Shown: positions 44,087 through 53,709, counted from the first letter of the stretch. The stretch is DNA of 64,000 nucleotides from Halieaceae bacterium UBA5044 (GCA_002416125.1 DIBU01000023.1:1-64000), one strand, 5' to 3'. Program-made: numbers and translations. The notes: generated by a model not told the origin, from the sequence alone.

Positions 44087-45985
44087 TCAGGGCAGGAGCG
44101 TCAGCGTGCTCGCCGTCAGCAACACGACCAGCGCGGCGCTGATCGCCAGCGCCAGCGGCTGCCGGGACTCCAGCATTGTGACCAGTACCGCGATCATGTC
44201 ACTGCGGCTGCTGCCGGAAAGTAGCGCCTCGACCGCTCCCCAGCGCGTGGTATCGAATGCCGGTCGACGGCGGCTGCCGATGTCGACCTGCACCCCCTCG
44301 ATGCGCAGGAAGCGGGGGTGTCGCTGAATCTGAATGCCGTTGCCCGCATGGTAGACGCCGCGGTGATCAACGAGTACAAGCAGGGGCCCTAGCAGGCCGA
44401 TGTACCCACGGGTCCGCGCGCGGCGTAGCGTGCCGCGTTGCGCTGCGTCCATGGGTTTCAACCACTCTACCTCGTTGATGCGCGGCCCGAGCAGCGGCGC
44501 ATGGCGGCCGCGCTCAGCAGCAAATACCCGCTGTCGGCCGTACTGCCAGAGGCCAAAACAGGCCGCCAGTGCGCTGAGCACCAGCAACAGGCCCCGCCCG
44601 CTGTGCAGCGCCGTGACTCGCAGCTGCAACGCCCGGCCGCGCTGTGCCGCGCGCTCGGTCAGTGCGTCTGACGCCAGAGCGCTGCCTGCGGCGCCATCGG
44701 CAGAAAAGCGCAACAGCGCGTTGTCGCCGGCGCGCAGCAGCAGCATGCGATCTCCCCAGGGCACCAGCGTCATCGACGCAGCCGCCGAGGGCGGGAGGAC
44801 GGGGGGTAGTGCGTTCCACTGGCTGTCGAAGCGGAACACGCCGCGCTGGCCGCTGCCGGCGTTCTCCAGTACCACCCACCAGAAAGAGCCTGCGCGGGCG
44901 AAATCCTGAACCCTGTCGAGCTCTGCTGCCAGCGCGGCTTCCGGCAACAGCAGCAGTTCATCCAATTGCTGGGCGAATGCGCTTGGCTCGTAGCGGAACA
45001 CGCTCAGCGCGGGGCCGGCGGCGCTACTGCTGAGCAGGAGTCCGTCGTGAATACGCAAGGTCGGGTTTGCCGGCAGCGACGCCTTTCCTTCGGCGATGGT
45101 ATTGCCGACGCCATCGACCCGCCAAAGCCTGCCGCCGACGCTGTCGGCGAGCACCAGGTGACGGCTGTTGGGCACGCGTACCATGGCATCCGCCCGCCAG
45201 TGGCCCTGGTCACCGGCAAAGGCCCGACACTGTTTGTCCGCGATCGTGCAGCGATACAGGTTGCCGCCCTCGGTGGTTGCAACCCGAACCAGCAAGCGTT
45301 CGCTGTTCAGCCAAAGCAGTTTTTCAACGGGTGCAGTGAGACCCAGTTCCGTGGCACTGATAACACCCAGCTGTGCACCTGACCGGTCATGGTGCAGTAG
45401 CAGCCTGGACGTTGCCAGCATCAGCTCACCGGATTCACTGGTGGCTGCGGCCTGCAGAGTGGGCAGCGCCGGCGGCGGTGGCAGCAGTTGTTCCAGGGCG
45501 TCCAGTGCAAACAGCAGGCAGAGCGTAAGCAATGCGACGGCGAGTGCGACGTGTGCGCGCCGCGCCGCCTGCCGGGCACGCTCTGCTGCGGGGGCGGGTG
45601 CCCGATAGGGCTTGAGTGTATAGGGATTGGGGCCCCAGCGCGCATGGCCGGGTGAGGCCGGGGTCCGTATCGGCCGACGGTGACCCGGCGCGGCCGCGGT
45701 GGCAGCGCGCGCCTGAGGGACCGCTTCGAGGTGTGCCTGCAGGCCGAGACCGCGCATCCGCACGAACCACGCGGCCGCTGCCTTCTGCTCAAGGCTGCGC
45801 CGCAGAGTGACCGTGTCACCGCTGAAGAAGCGCTCGACACGCGCCGGGTCGCGTATCTGGAAAAGTTGGCCAAAGTGCCTGCGCGCGGTGGCGGGGTCCG
45901 TGCCCGGCAGAATTTCCCCCGAAAAGGTGAGGTTGAAGCGCTTCACACCGGTAGGGGAGCCCTGCGATTGAGGTCTTTCAGGCAA
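44087..45985 (-). CDS. Membrane protein of unknown function, possible propeller domain
   Basis: A 632-aa protein I cannot assign. Residues about 15-80 form a small domain (RFNLTFSGEILPGTD, then LFQI and RFFSGDTVTLRR) that I have seen at the N-terminus of several proteobacterial membrane proteins. A Pro/Arg-rich linker follows, a membrane helix at about 145-165, and a large extracytoplasmic region (about 170-460) with repeated beta-strand phrases like those of propellers. There are two more helices, near 465-485 and 610-631, with a cytoplasmic domain between them. TTG start at 45985, supported by GGAG eight bases upstream. Confidence 0.7.
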   Translation of the reverse strand: MPERPQSQGSPTGVKRFNLTFSGEILPGTDPATARRHFGQLFQIRDPARVERFFSGDTVTLRRSLEQKAAAAWFVRMRGLGLQAHLEAVPQARAATAAAPGHRRPIRTPASPGHARWGPNPYTLKPYRAPAPAAERARQAARRAHVALAVALLTLCLLFALDALEQLLPPPPALPTLQAAATSESGELMLATSRLLLHHDRSGAQLGVISATELGLTAPVEKLLWLNSERLLVRVATTEGGNLYRCTIADKQCRAFAGDQGHWRADAMVRVPNSRHLVLADSVGGRLWRVDGVGNTIAEGKASLPANPTLRIHDGLLLSSSAAGPALSVFRYEPSAFAQQLDELLLLPEAALAAELDRVQDFARAGSFWWVVLENAGSGQRGVFRFDSQWNALPPVLPPSAAASMTLVPWGDRMLLLRAGDNALLRFSADGAAGSALASDALTERAAQRGRALQLRVTALHSGRGLLLVLSALAACFGLWQYGRQRVFAAERGRHAPLLGPRINEVEWLKPMDAAQRGTLRRARTRGYIGLLGPLLVLVDHRGVYHAGNGIQIQRHPRFLRIEGVQVDIGSRRRPAFDTTRWGAVEALLSGSSRSDMIAVLVTMLESRQPLALAISAALVVLLTASTLTLLP

Positions 45986-46027
45986 TGTCTGGTCTCCAGC
46001 CCTGCTACAGGATTCGGGGTGCGCAGG

Positions 46028-47248
46028 CTAGGCGATCGCCACTTCCTCGAAGGTCAGTCCGGCGCGCGAGGTCAGCCGCTCCAGCAGATGTTCGCCCAGC
46101 GCGGAGGCGGGTGTCCAGAACCCTCCCGCACAGGTCAGGGGATCCTCGGCGAGGCTCAGTGCAGATTCGGCAAGCATGCGAGCAGTAGAGCCATAGCCGG
46201 GGTCGAGCGTGCCGGCGACGCGAACCCGCAGGTCACAGGCGCTGTCCTCCGGGTGCACGCCGTGGAAGAACAGCTCGTAGTGGCCGGCCTCGCGCTGTGC
46301 GCGGTCTGGGCCTTCACCCGGCTTCGGCAGAAACCGTTGCAGCAGTTTACGCCCCGGACCGGTCGACAGGCCGAGCATCACGCCACCCATGGCGAGGGTG
46401 TTGCGCAGGGCCTGCGCGCGCGAGCTGCAGAGCTGTGCCTCGTCAAAACGGAAATCGTCGCCCCAGGGTTTGCCCAGCAGGTAGTGGCTGCGGCGCACAA
46501 CGCGCCCATTGATGGCGGCCATGATGAAAGGGCAGGTCCAGCGCTGGAAGTCGGGGTCATAGCGCGCCACCGTCTGGTCGCGCTCATCAGGGCCCGTGGT
46601 GCCGGCAGGGCAGAGAGAGTAGGGGTCGGCCAGCAGGGCGCGCACGTTCTTGTCCCGGCGCGCTTCGTCGAGCACTTCCAGCATGCTGGCCACGGTGCCA
46701 CCGCTGGCCGTGCCGCGGTTGCGCCCGACACGGGACTTCACGTGGCGTGCAGGCACACCGTGCCGCGCCAGCATCTGGCGCTGCAGGAACCAGGTGCCCA
46801 TGTCCGAGGGTATCGAGTCGAAGCCGCAACTGTGGACGATGCGCGCCCCACTGGCCGCGGCGGCGGACTGATAGGTGGGAATGACGCGCGCCATCCACTG
46901 CACCTCACCGGTGAGGTCACAGTAATGTGTGCCGTTTTCGGCGCAGCTGGCGACCAGCGCTGTCCCGTAACGGGCGTAGGGCCCCACGGTGCTGCAGATG
47001 ACCCGGCTGCGGGCCGCCATCGCATTCAGGCTTCCCTCATCACCGCTGTCTGCCACAACCAGCGGTATTTCTACGCCGCCAGTGCTGGCCAAGAGGGACT
47101 GTTGTACGGCTCGCAGTTTGGTCTCGCTGCGACCACCCAGTGCCCAGCGCAGGGTGCCCTCGCCGGCGAGGTATTCCGCGACCAGCTGCCCGGTAAAACC
47201 GGTCGCTCCCCAGAGTATGATGTCGAACTCGCGCGCTGTGTCGGTCAT
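46028..47248 (-). CDS. Saccharopine dehydrogenase-like / trans-acting enoyl reductase
   Basis: A 406-aa NAD(P)-binding protein. The N-terminal Rossmann motif is ILWGATGFTGQLVAEYL, then GGRSETKL, and GEVQWMARVIPTY and SCGFDSIPSDMG match the saccharopine dehydrogenase-like family that includes mycobacterial trans-acting enoyl reductases. Natural substrate unknown; a lipid role is plausible given the rest of the window. ATG 47248, 22 bp after the POT transporter gene, so likely co-transcribed with it. Confidence 0.87.
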   Translation of the reverse strand: MTDTAREFDIILWGATGFTGQLVAEYLAGEGTLRWALGGRSETKLRAVQQSLLASTGGVEIPLVVADSGDEGSLNAMAARSRVICSTVGPYARYGTALVASCAENGTHYCDLTGEVQWMARVIPTYQSAAAASGARIVHSCGFDSIPSDMGTWFLQRQMLARHGVPARHVKSRVGRNRGTASGGTVASMLEVLDEARRDKNVRALLADPYSLCPAGTTGPDERDQTVARYDPDFQRWTCPFIMAAINGRVVRRSHYLLGKPWGDDFRFDEAQLCSSRAQALRNTLAMGGVMLGLSTGPGRKLLQRFLPKPGEGPDRAQREAGHYELFFHGVHPEDSACDLRVRVAGTLDPGYGSTARMLAESALSLAEDPLTCAGGFWTPASALGEHLLERLTSRAGLTFEEVAIA

Positions 47249-47270
47249 GGGGTCATGTCCTGTAGGGGCT

Positions 47271-48818
47271 TCAGTGAATGCCGTGCATCATTTTTTTCAG
47301 CAGCGGTGCCAGCAGAAACTGCACCACCGCCACGCCGATGCCGACATAGAACAGTGTGGTAAACAGCTCCGTGTAGGTTGCCAGGGCCGTGGCAACGTCA
47401 CCCACACCCGCCTGCAGATCCAGGGCAGCCAGTTTCGAGAGCTGCGCTGCCACATGCTGTGAGTAGGCGGTGGCGAGGAACCAGGCGCCCATCATGACAC
47501 CTACAACACCGGGCACCGACAGTTTCGTCACTGCAGACAGGCCCACCGGCGACAGGCAGAGCTCGCCGGCAGTGTGCAGCAGGTAGGCCAACACCATCCA
47601 GTAGCCGATGACCAGTCCTGCCTCATTGGGGGACGCCGCGCCCGCCACCAGGGCGCCAAACCCGAGGCCGGCGAAACCCACCCCGAGGCCGAACTTCACC
47701 GGCGTTGAGGGTTCAATGCCGCGTCGTCCCATGGCAGTCCACAGCCAGGCGAAAACCGGCGCCAGCATGAAGATAAAGAACGAATTGAAAAAGCCGAACT
47801 GGGAAGCGGTGAAGTTGATGCCGAAGACAGTGCGATCCATGACACGGTCAGCGTAGAGCGTCATCGACGCGGCGCTCTGCTCGAACAGTGACCAGAACAC
47901 GACACTGCAGATGGTCAGGGCAACCAGCACCAGCATGCGGCTGCGCTCCACGGGCTGGCATCGATACGCGATAAACCAGGCCAGACCCAGCAGCACAATG
48001 ATCGCGAGCACGTTGAGTAGCACACCCACCGCACCGTGGAACTGCAGCATCTGCCAGGCCGCAACGACCCCGCCGCCGGCGCCCAGGTAGATGGCCCACT
48101 CCTTGTTCAGGCTGGGCAGAACACGTTCCTGCAGGCGTTCGGGTACCGGAGGCTCAGCGTAACCACGCAGATGTTTCTGCCCGTGCAGGAAGGTGACCAG
48201 GCCAAACAGCATGCCGATACCGGCGACACCGAATCCGTAGCCCCAGCCATAGGTCACGCCCAGATAACCGCACACGAGTGTCGCCGTGAGCGCGCCGAGG
48301 TTGATGCCCATGTAGAAAATGGTAAAACCCGCATCCCGGCGAGGATCATCAATGGCGTAGAGGCGGCCGACAATGGTTGAAATGTTCGGCTTGAGGAAAC
48401 CCACCCCGACCACAATCAGCGCCAGTGAAAAGTAAAACACCTGTAGCGCCCGGTCATCGCGAACGACCGTATCACCCACCAGCCGCGCCTGTTCGCCCTC
48501 AAAGGCCATGCCCAGATGGCCGAGCACCAGCAGCAGCCCCCCGAAGACCACCGATTTGCGCATGCCCAGATAGCGATCGGCCAGCAGCCCGCCGATCACC
48601 GGCATCGCATAGACCAGTGCTGCGTAACCTCCAAGTACTTCAAGGCCATTGGCATCCGAGAACAGGTGGTACTTGGTGAGGTAGAGCAGCAGGAGGTATT
48701 TCATGCCGTAGAAAGAGAAACGTTCCCACAGCTCGGTGGCGAAACAGACATACAACCCGCGGGGGTGCCCGAAAAAGGCGGTGTCATCGGCGGGGGCGGG
48801 CGTCGCTGTTATTGTCAT
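47271..48818 (-). CDS. Proton-dependent di/tripeptide transporter (POT/PTR2 family)
   Basis: A 515-aa inner-membrane symporter with the POT signature ELWERFSFYGMKYLL (the ExxERF proton-coupling motif) near residue 30 and about 14 helices; FYMGINLGALTATLVCGYLG is the second PTR2 signature. It should import di- and tripeptides, adding to the ABC importer and the peptidases here. It is divergent from the M28 peptidase gene. Confidence 0.93.
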   Translation of the reverse strand: MTITATPAPADDTAFFGHPRGLYVCFATELWERFSFYGMKYLLLLYLTKYHLFSDANGLEVLGGYAALVYAMPVIGGLLADRYLGMRKSVVFGGLLLVLGHLGMAFEGEQARLVGDTVVRDDRALQVFYFSLALIVVGVGFLKPNISTIVGRLYAIDDPRRDAGFTIFYMGINLGALTATLVCGYLGVTYGWGYGFGVAGIGMLFGLVTFLHGQKHLRGYAEPPVPERLQERVLPSLNKEWAIYLGAGGGVVAAWQMLQFHGAVGVLLNVLAIIVLLGLAWFIAYRCQPVERSRMLVLVALTICSVVFWSLFEQSAASMTLYADRVMDRTVFGINFTASQFGFFNSFFIFMLAPVFAWLWTAMGRRGIEPSTPVKFGLGVGFAGLGFGALVAGAASPNEAGLVIGYWMVLAYLLHTAGELCLSPVGLSAVTKLSVPGVVGVMMGAWFLATAYSQHVAAQLSKLAALDLQAGVGDVATALATYTELFTTLFYVGIGVAVVQFLLAPLLKKMMHGIH

Positions 48819-48953
48819 TCCACGGGTTCCTGCTGGCGAGAGGCATTGGCTTGCGCGTGTGACGGGAGAATACCACTCCTTTCGGGCGATTGCGCAGCCC
48901 CTCGCGTGCGGCCCCGAGCCCCCACGCGACGCCGTGCGTGCATGCTGCGAACA

Positions 48954-48974
48954 AAGCGACTAAGCTTTTCGCTT
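48954..48974. repeat. Inverted repeat before M28 peptidase gene
   Basis: AAGCGA (48954-48959) and TCGCTT (48969-48974) flank a 9-bp spacer holding an AAGCTT palindrome. It lies 25-45 bp before the ATG at 48999, and may be a leader hairpin or an operator. Confidence 0.4.
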
Positions 48975-48998
48975 CCAGTTGCCGTTCACGGAGCTTTC

Positions 48999-50657
48999 AT
49001 GACTTCACCCCTCGCTTCTTTGGTCGCCGCCTGTGGCTTGAGCGCCTGCCTGGCCTGGTCGCACAGTACTGCAGCGCTGACCGTTGACGAGCAGGTTCAG
49101 AAGGACCTGCATTTCCACATCGCTGAGCTGGCGCAGGATGCCTATGCCGGGCGAGAGCCGGGAACGCCCGGCGAGGAGATGACCATCGACTGGCTGGTCA
49201 GGCATTTTGCCGAGCTGGGGGCAAGCCCGGGCAACGGTGACAGCTGGCTGCAGGAGGTCGCCATCACCGCAGTGACGACGGACCCCGCGGCGGTATTGGC
49301 GATCCGTGGGGACGGTTTCAGCGCCGACTGGTCCTATGGCGAGCAGATGATGGTGGCAACGCAGCAGCAGGTGGCCACCACGGGTATCGAAGACGCCGAG
49401 CTGGTGTTCGTCGGCTACGGGATCAATGCCCCGGAGCGGGGCTGGAACGATTACGCCGGTATCGATGTGCGGGGCAAAACCGTGGTCATCTTGATCAATG
49501 ACCCCGGATTCGCAACCCAGGACCCGGCGCTGTTCAACGGCAATGCCATGACCTACTACGGGCGCTGGGACTACAAATACGCGGAGGCGGCGCGCCAGGG
49601 CGCTGCGGCCGCCCTGATCGTGCACGAAACCGACGCCGCCGCCTACCCCTGGGAGGTGGTGCGCAACAGCTGGTCGGGCGCCAAGATTGGCCTGACGGCG
49701 GAGAATCGTCACCGCGACAAGCTGGCGGTGGAGGGCTGGATCCCCCTGCAACAGGCGCAGGCACTGTTCGCGGCGGCGGGTCGCGACTACACGCAAGACA
49801 AGGCCGCGGCAGCCAGGGCTGGCTTCCGGGCGCTGCCCCTGGGCGCGCTGACGGCTTCGGTCACGCTGAGCAATACCCTCGCCGATCGTGTGTCCCACAA
49901 TGTCGCGGCATTGATTCCCGGGACCAGCCACCCCGATGAGGTGATTATCTACACCGCGCACTGGGATCACCTGGGTGTGCGGCCGGCCGATGACGGCGAC
50001 AATATCTACAACGGCGCCAGTGACAACGCGTCGGGCGTGGCGGGGCTGCTCGCGCTGGCGCGGCAGTTCCTGGAGGACGGGGCGCGGCCTGAACGGTCCC
50101 TCCTGTTCCTCGCGGTGACGGCAGAGGAGTCAGGGCTCCTGGGCTCGAAGTATTACGCGCAGAACCCCCTGTTCCCGCCAGAGAAAACCGTGGCCAACTT
50201 CAATATGGATAACATCGCCGCCGGTAACCTCGGGCGTACCCGCGATGTCGCCGTAGTCGGGTATGGCAACAGCGAGTTGGAAGACTACCTGCTGCGCGCC
50301 GCCCAGCGGCAGGGTCGTGTTGTGGTACAGGAGCCCTATCCGGAAAAGGGTTCCTACTACCGCTCCGATCATTTCTCACTTGCGCAGGTGGGTATCCCGG
50401 CGCTCTATCTCACCAATGCCACGGACAGCATTGAGCACGGCAAGGCCTGGGGCGATGCCCGGTTGCGCGATTACGTTGCCAATCACTACCACAAGCCTTC
50501 CGACGAGTATGACCCCGCCTGGGATCTGAGCGGCGCCGCCCAGGAAGTCCTGCTGCTGCTGGAGATGGGTCGGGAACTGGCCTCCAACCGCGATTTCCCC
50601 GAGTGGCGCGATGGGGTGGAGTTCAAGGCGGCGCGCGAGGCCTCGCTGGCGGAGTAG
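48999..50657 (+). CDS. Exported M28 family metallopeptidase
   Basis: A 552-aa aminopeptidase-like zinc enzyme. It has an N-terminal signal (about 26 residues; a lipobox-like LSAC is present but the N-terminus lacks positive charge), a PA-type insert, and the M28 core with metal ligands in YTAHWDHLG, GASDNASGVA, AEESGLLGS and RSDHFS. ATG 48999 has GGAG seven bases upstream, although the frame is open earlier. It should cut N-terminal residues from peptides in the periplasm. Confidence 0.91.
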   Translation: MTSPLASLVAACGLSACLAWSHSTAALTVDEQVQKDLHFHIAELAQDAYAGREPGTPGEEMTIDWLVRHFAELGASPGNGDSWLQEVAITAVTTDPAAVLAIRGDGFSADWSYGEQMMVATQQQVATTGIEDAELVFVGYGINAPERGWNDYAGIDVRGKTVVILINDPGFATQDPALFNGNAMTYYGRWDYKYAEAARQGAAAALIVHETDAAAYPWEVVRNSWSGAKIGLTAENRHRDKLAVEGWIPLQQAQALFAAAGRDYTQDKAAAARAGFRALPLGALTASVTLSNTLADRVSHNVAALIPGTSHPDEVIIYTAHWDHLGVRPADDGDNIYNGASDNASGVAGLLALARQFLEDGARPERSLLFLAVTAEESGLLGSKYYAQNPLFPPEKTVANFNMDNIAAGNLGRTRDVAVVGYGNSELEDYLLRAAQRQGRVVVQEPYPEKGSYYRSDHFSLAQVGIPALYLTNATDSIEHGKAWGDARLRDYVANHYHKPSDEYDPAWDLSGAAQEVLLLLEMGRELASNRDFPEWRDGVEFKAAREASLAE

Positions 50658-50658
50658 G

Positions 50659-51735
50659 TCAGTGTCCGCCGCCGGCTTGCCACAGCAGGTCGGGTTTCGG
50701 CGTTTCTGCGGTGCTGGGCGGTAGCAGCGGGTAGCTGACTCGGGGCGGTTCGCCGCTCAGCGACTCCAGGAAGGCCGTTATCTGACGGATCTCCTGCGCG
50801 TTCAACTCCGCCCCCAGTTGCGAGCGACCCATGATCGCCACGGCTTCCTCCAGGCTCCAGACCGCGCCGGAGTGAAAGTAGGGGGCGGTCAGCGCAACGT
50901 TGCGCAGCGGTGCCGCGCGGAAGACATATTCATCCGTTGCGGTGCGGGTGACGGCGAAGCGCCCCTTGTCGCCCACCGGCAGAATGTCGGCGCCGGGTTT
51001 CGCAATGAGACCGAAGGGGAAATAGTGCTGTCCGCCGAAGTTCACCCCGGTGTGGCAGGCAGCACAGCCCTTGTCCATAAACAGCGCCAGGCCGTTTTTC
51101 TGCTCATCGCTCAGTGCCGCATCGTCGCCCAGGAGGTACTGGTCGAACGCCGAGCCGGGTGTGGTCAGCGTGGTTTCGAAGGCCTCGATGGCCAGCGCCA
51201 TGTTCTCGAAGCTGACCGGGTCCGGTTCGCCGGGAAAGGCCGTGCGGAAGCGCTCAACGTAGGCCGGCATGCTGTTCAGCGTGGCGGTGACCCGCTCGGG
51301 TGTGCTGCTCATCTCGACGCTCGCCTGCACCGGGCCCTTGGCCTGTTCTGCAAGGTCGGCAGCGCGGCCGTCCCAGAACTGGGCGGCGTTGAAGACCGCA
51401 TTGAATACGGTGGGCGAGTTACGTGGCCCACGCTGCCAGCCATGCCCAATGGATGTGGGTAGATAGTCGTGGCCGCCGAACCCCACATTGTGGCAGGTGT
51501 TGCAGCTGATCAGGTGACTCGCTGAAAGTCTCGGCTCGAAGAACAGCATCTTGCCCAATTCAGCCTGATCTTCGTTCACCGACCGGGTGGCCGGGTCCCC
51601 GGCTACGGGAATCGGATTGAACAGATCATTGGCGCGATCGCGCAGGGGTTCCGCGCCGGCAGAGGGAATCTGCATCAATGCGGCGAGCAGGAGTCCGGTC
51701 ACAGGGATTGCCCGGCAGGGGGGAACAGGTGGCAT
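50659..51735 (-). CDS. Di-haem cytochrome c peroxidase (CcpA/MauG family)
   Basis: A 358-aa periplasmic protein with signal peptide ending near PSAGA and two haem c sites, CNTCH at 78-82 and CAACH at 224-228. GGHDYLPTSIGHGWQRGPRNSPTVFNA-type segments and LRNVALTAPYFHSG place it in the bacterial peroxidase family, which reduces H2O2 with electrons from cytochrome c. ATG 51735 is preferred to 51741, since GAGG is seven bases before it. An FNR/Anr box lies upstream, matching known low-oxygen induction of ccp genes. Confidence 0.92.
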   Translation of the reverse strand: MPPVPPCRAIPVTGLLLAALMQIPSAGAEPLRDRANDLFNPIPVAGDPATRSVNEDQAELGKMLFFEPRLSASHLISCNTCHNVGFGGHDYLPTSIGHGWQRGPRNSPTVFNAVFNAAQFWDGRAADLAEQAKGPVQASVEMSSTPERVTATLNSMPAYVERFRTAFPGEPDPVSFENMALAIEAFETTLTTPGSAFDQYLLGDDAALSDEQKNGLALFMDKGCAACHTGVNFGGQHYFPFGLIAKPGADILPVGDKGRFAVTRTATDEYVFRAAPLRNVALTAPYFHSGAVWSLEEAVAIMGRSQLGAELNAQEIRQITAFLESLSGEPPRVSYPLLPPSTAETPKPDLLWQAGGGH

Positions 51736-51764
51736 GGTCATTCCTCACTGTGTTTTGTATCAGA

Positions 51765-51770
51765 ACCATA
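51765..51770 (-). promoter_or_regulatory. Candidate -10 of peroxidase gene
   Basis: TATGGT on the minus strand, 30 bp before the ATG. Start sites near 51758-51760 would put the FNR box centre at -61.5 to -63.5, the class I activator spacing. The -35 region is GC-rich and poor, as expected of an activated promoter. Confidence 0.45.
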
Positions 51771-51814
51771 GTGGGGGCGCCTGCGGGGGCGAGCAAGTGT
51801 ATCGTCACCCGCGC

Positions 51815-51828
51815 TTGATGCAGATCAA
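51815..51828 (-). promoter_or_regulatory. FNR/Anr binding box
   Basis: TTGAT-GCAG-ATCAA is a perfect match to the FNR/Anr consensus (TTGAT-N4-ATCAA). It lies in the 94-bp gap between the peroxidase start and the SDR stop, upstream only of the peroxidase gene. Confidence 0.8.
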
Positions 51829-51829
51829 A

Positions 51830-52588
51830 TCAGCGGCGCGTGATGGTAAATGGAGACCACGACTGACTCACGGGCATGAGTTCCAGCGCGTTGACATTGA
51901 GGTGCGGCGGGAGTGTTGCCAGCCAGAACACGGTGTCGGCAATGTCCTCCGGCTGAATGGGCTCGGCGCCCGCGTACAACGCGTCATAGGCTGCCTGGTC
52001 GCCGCCGGTGCGCACCAGTGTGAATTCGCTCTCTGAGAGCCCCGGGGCCAGGCAGCTCACGCGCACGCCGCTGCCCTGCAGGTCGCTGCGCAGCGCCAGT
52101 GAAAACTGTTCCACAAAGGCCTTGCTGCCACAGTACACGTTGCCACCGGGGTAGGGCCAGTGACCGGCGACAGAGCCGATATTGATGATGCTGGTGCCCC
52201 TGCCGCGGGCTACCAGGCGTGGCAGCAGGGCATGGGTTACCGTAGTCAGCCCCTTGATGTTGGTGTCGATCATCCGGTGCCACTGCTCCAGATCACAGTC
52301 CTGGGCCGGCGCAGTGCCCAACGCAAGCCCCGCATTGTTGACCAGGACATGCACGTCGCTGAAGGGCTCGGGCAGCGCGGCCACCGCCGCCTGCACCGCA
52401 GGGGTCTCCCGAACATCGAGGCACACGCTGTGCACGGCACACTGCGTTTCGAGTTCAGCCTGCAATGTGTCCAGGCGGTCGACACGGCGGCCGCAGAGAA
52501 CAAGGTTCCAGCCTGCGGCGGCGAAGCGGCGCGCGCAGGCGCGGCCAAAGCCGGAAGTGGCGCCGGTGATGAAAGCGGTGTTGGGCAT
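51830..52588 (-). CDS. SDR family oxidoreductase, YdfG-like
   Basis: A 252-aa short-chain dehydrogenase with TGATSGFGRACARRF, VLVNNAGLALG, catalytic Ser in GSVAGHWPYPGG, and YCGSK (Tyr-x3-Lys). Layout and CLAPGLSESEFTLVR match E. coli YdfG, an NADP-dependent 3-hydroxy acid/serine dehydrogenase also linked to malonic semialdehyde reduction. ATG 52588, 30 bp after dusC. Confidence 0.92.
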   Translation of the reverse strand: MPNTAFITGATSGFGRACARRFAAAGWNLVLCGRRVDRLDTLQAELETQCAVHSVCLDVRETPAVQAAVAALPEPFSDVHVLVNNAGLALGTAPAQDCDLEQWHRMIDTNIKGLTTVTHALLPRLVARGRGTSIINIGSVAGHWPYPGGNVYCGSKAFVEQFSLALRSDLQGSGVRVSCLAPGLSESEFTLVRTGGDQAAYDALYAGAEPIQPEDIADTVFWLATLPPHLNVNALELMPVSQSWSPFTITRR

Positions 52589-52618
52589 AAGCTGAACCTG
52601 CTCCTGAATTGGGCCGCC

Positions 52619-53599
52619 TCAGGCGGCGACGGCACGCGCCTGGACCCGGGCTGGCGTGTGGTTGCGGATGACGGCGCAGATGGTCTGCGGGTCGTTCAGC
52701 CGTTTGATGTCGGCAAACAGCGCCGCCGCCTGGGGGTAATAGTGACGCAGGTAACCCAGCCATTGCTTGACCGGCCCCGCAGCGTGCCGTTCCGCACACG
52801 CCAGGCGCTTCTGCTGCGCGAAGCCCTGCAGCAGTTCGGCGATATCCAGCCAGTCCAGTGCCGGGGTGTCGACGCCATCGGCGGCGGCACGCACCAGGCG
52901 AGGCAGATCGGGTCGACAGAGCACGCCCCGACCCAGCATGAGGTCCTCGCAGCGGCTCGCCGCGCGCGCGCGATGGCTGTCGTCCGGGCTCCAGATTTCG
53001 CCGTTGGCGATGACCGGGAAATCCACCAGTTCAACCGCCCGCGCAATTTCGTCCCACCACGCGGGCGGTTTGTAACCATCGCTGCGGGTGCGCGCGTGAA
53101 CGGCGAGTTCGTCCACCCCCGCGTCGGCCAGCGCGCGAACATTATCGAGAAACGGCGACCGGTCTTCGAAGCCCAACCGAATCTTGGCCGTGACCGGAAT
53201 GCCGGGGGGTACTGCACGACGCACTGCGGCTGCAATGGAACCCACGCGTAGCGGTTCCCGCAGCAACACGGCGCCGCCGTCGGAGCGATTGACGGTCTTC
53301 GCCGGGCAGCCGAAGTTGATGTCTATTCCGGGAGCACCGAGTTCCGCGGCCCGCACGGCGTTGTCTGCCATCGGCTGCGCCTGTCCGCCCAGTAACTGCA
53401 GGAACACTGGCACACCAGCCGGCGTCGTGCCGCCCTGCTGTAGTTCCGGGCACAGGCGATAGAAGACCCGGGGCGGCAGCAGGCGGTCGCTGACTCGAAC
53501 AAATTCAGTGACGCAGCGGTCAAGTCCACCGATTTGGGTCAGCAGGGCGCGCATGCTGGCGTCGATAACGCCTTCCATGGGGGCGAGAATGAGTCGCAC
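52619..53599 (-). CDS. dusC: tRNA-dihydrouridine(16) synthase
   Basis: A 326-aa FMN enzyme that reduces uridine-16 in tRNA. MRLILAPMEG begins the barrel, and the catalytic cysteine is C98 in FGCPAKTVN, the same position as in E. coli DusC. The start was set at GTG 53599, with GGAG seven bases before it, in preference to a longer frame. Likely co-transcribed with the SDR gene. Confidence 0.94.
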   Translation of the reverse strand: MRLILAPMEGVIDASMRALLTQIGGLDRCVTEFVRVSDRLLPPRVFYRLCPELQQGGTTPAGVPVFLQLLGGQAQPMADNAVRAAELGAPGIDINFGCPAKTVNRSDGGAVLLREPLRVGSIAAAVRRAVPPGIPVTAKIRLGFEDRSPFLDNVRALADAGVDELAVHARTRSDGYKPPAWWDEIARAVELVDFPVIANGEIWSPDDSHRARAASRCEDLMLGRGVLCRPDLPRLVRAAADGVDTPALDWLDIAELLQGFAQQKRLACAERHAAGPVKQWLGYLRHYYPQAAALFADIKRLNDPQTICAVIRNHTPARVQARAVAA

Positions 53600-53622
53600 A
53601 TCAAGTCTCCGGTTAACGTGGC

Positions 53623-53651
53623 AGTATAGCGCTGCAGTCACTGGTGGTTAA
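53623..53651 (-). promoter_or_regulatory. Promoter of dusC
   Basis: On the minus strand -35 TTAACC (53646-53651) and -10 TATACT (53623-53628) are 17 bp apart, giving a leader of about 17 nt before the GTG at 53599. Confidence 0.55.
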
Positions 53652-53709
53652 GCCCGTTTGCAGGGCATCCCCGTGGATTGCCCGTTGGCGCCCTGGCGGC
53701 AAGATGATT

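Noticed and set aside
45680..47362. 560-codon plus-strand frame across the orphan protein and reductase genes
   Set aside because: It spans two recognised minus-strand genes and their gap, and its translation is Arg/Ala/Gly-rich noise.
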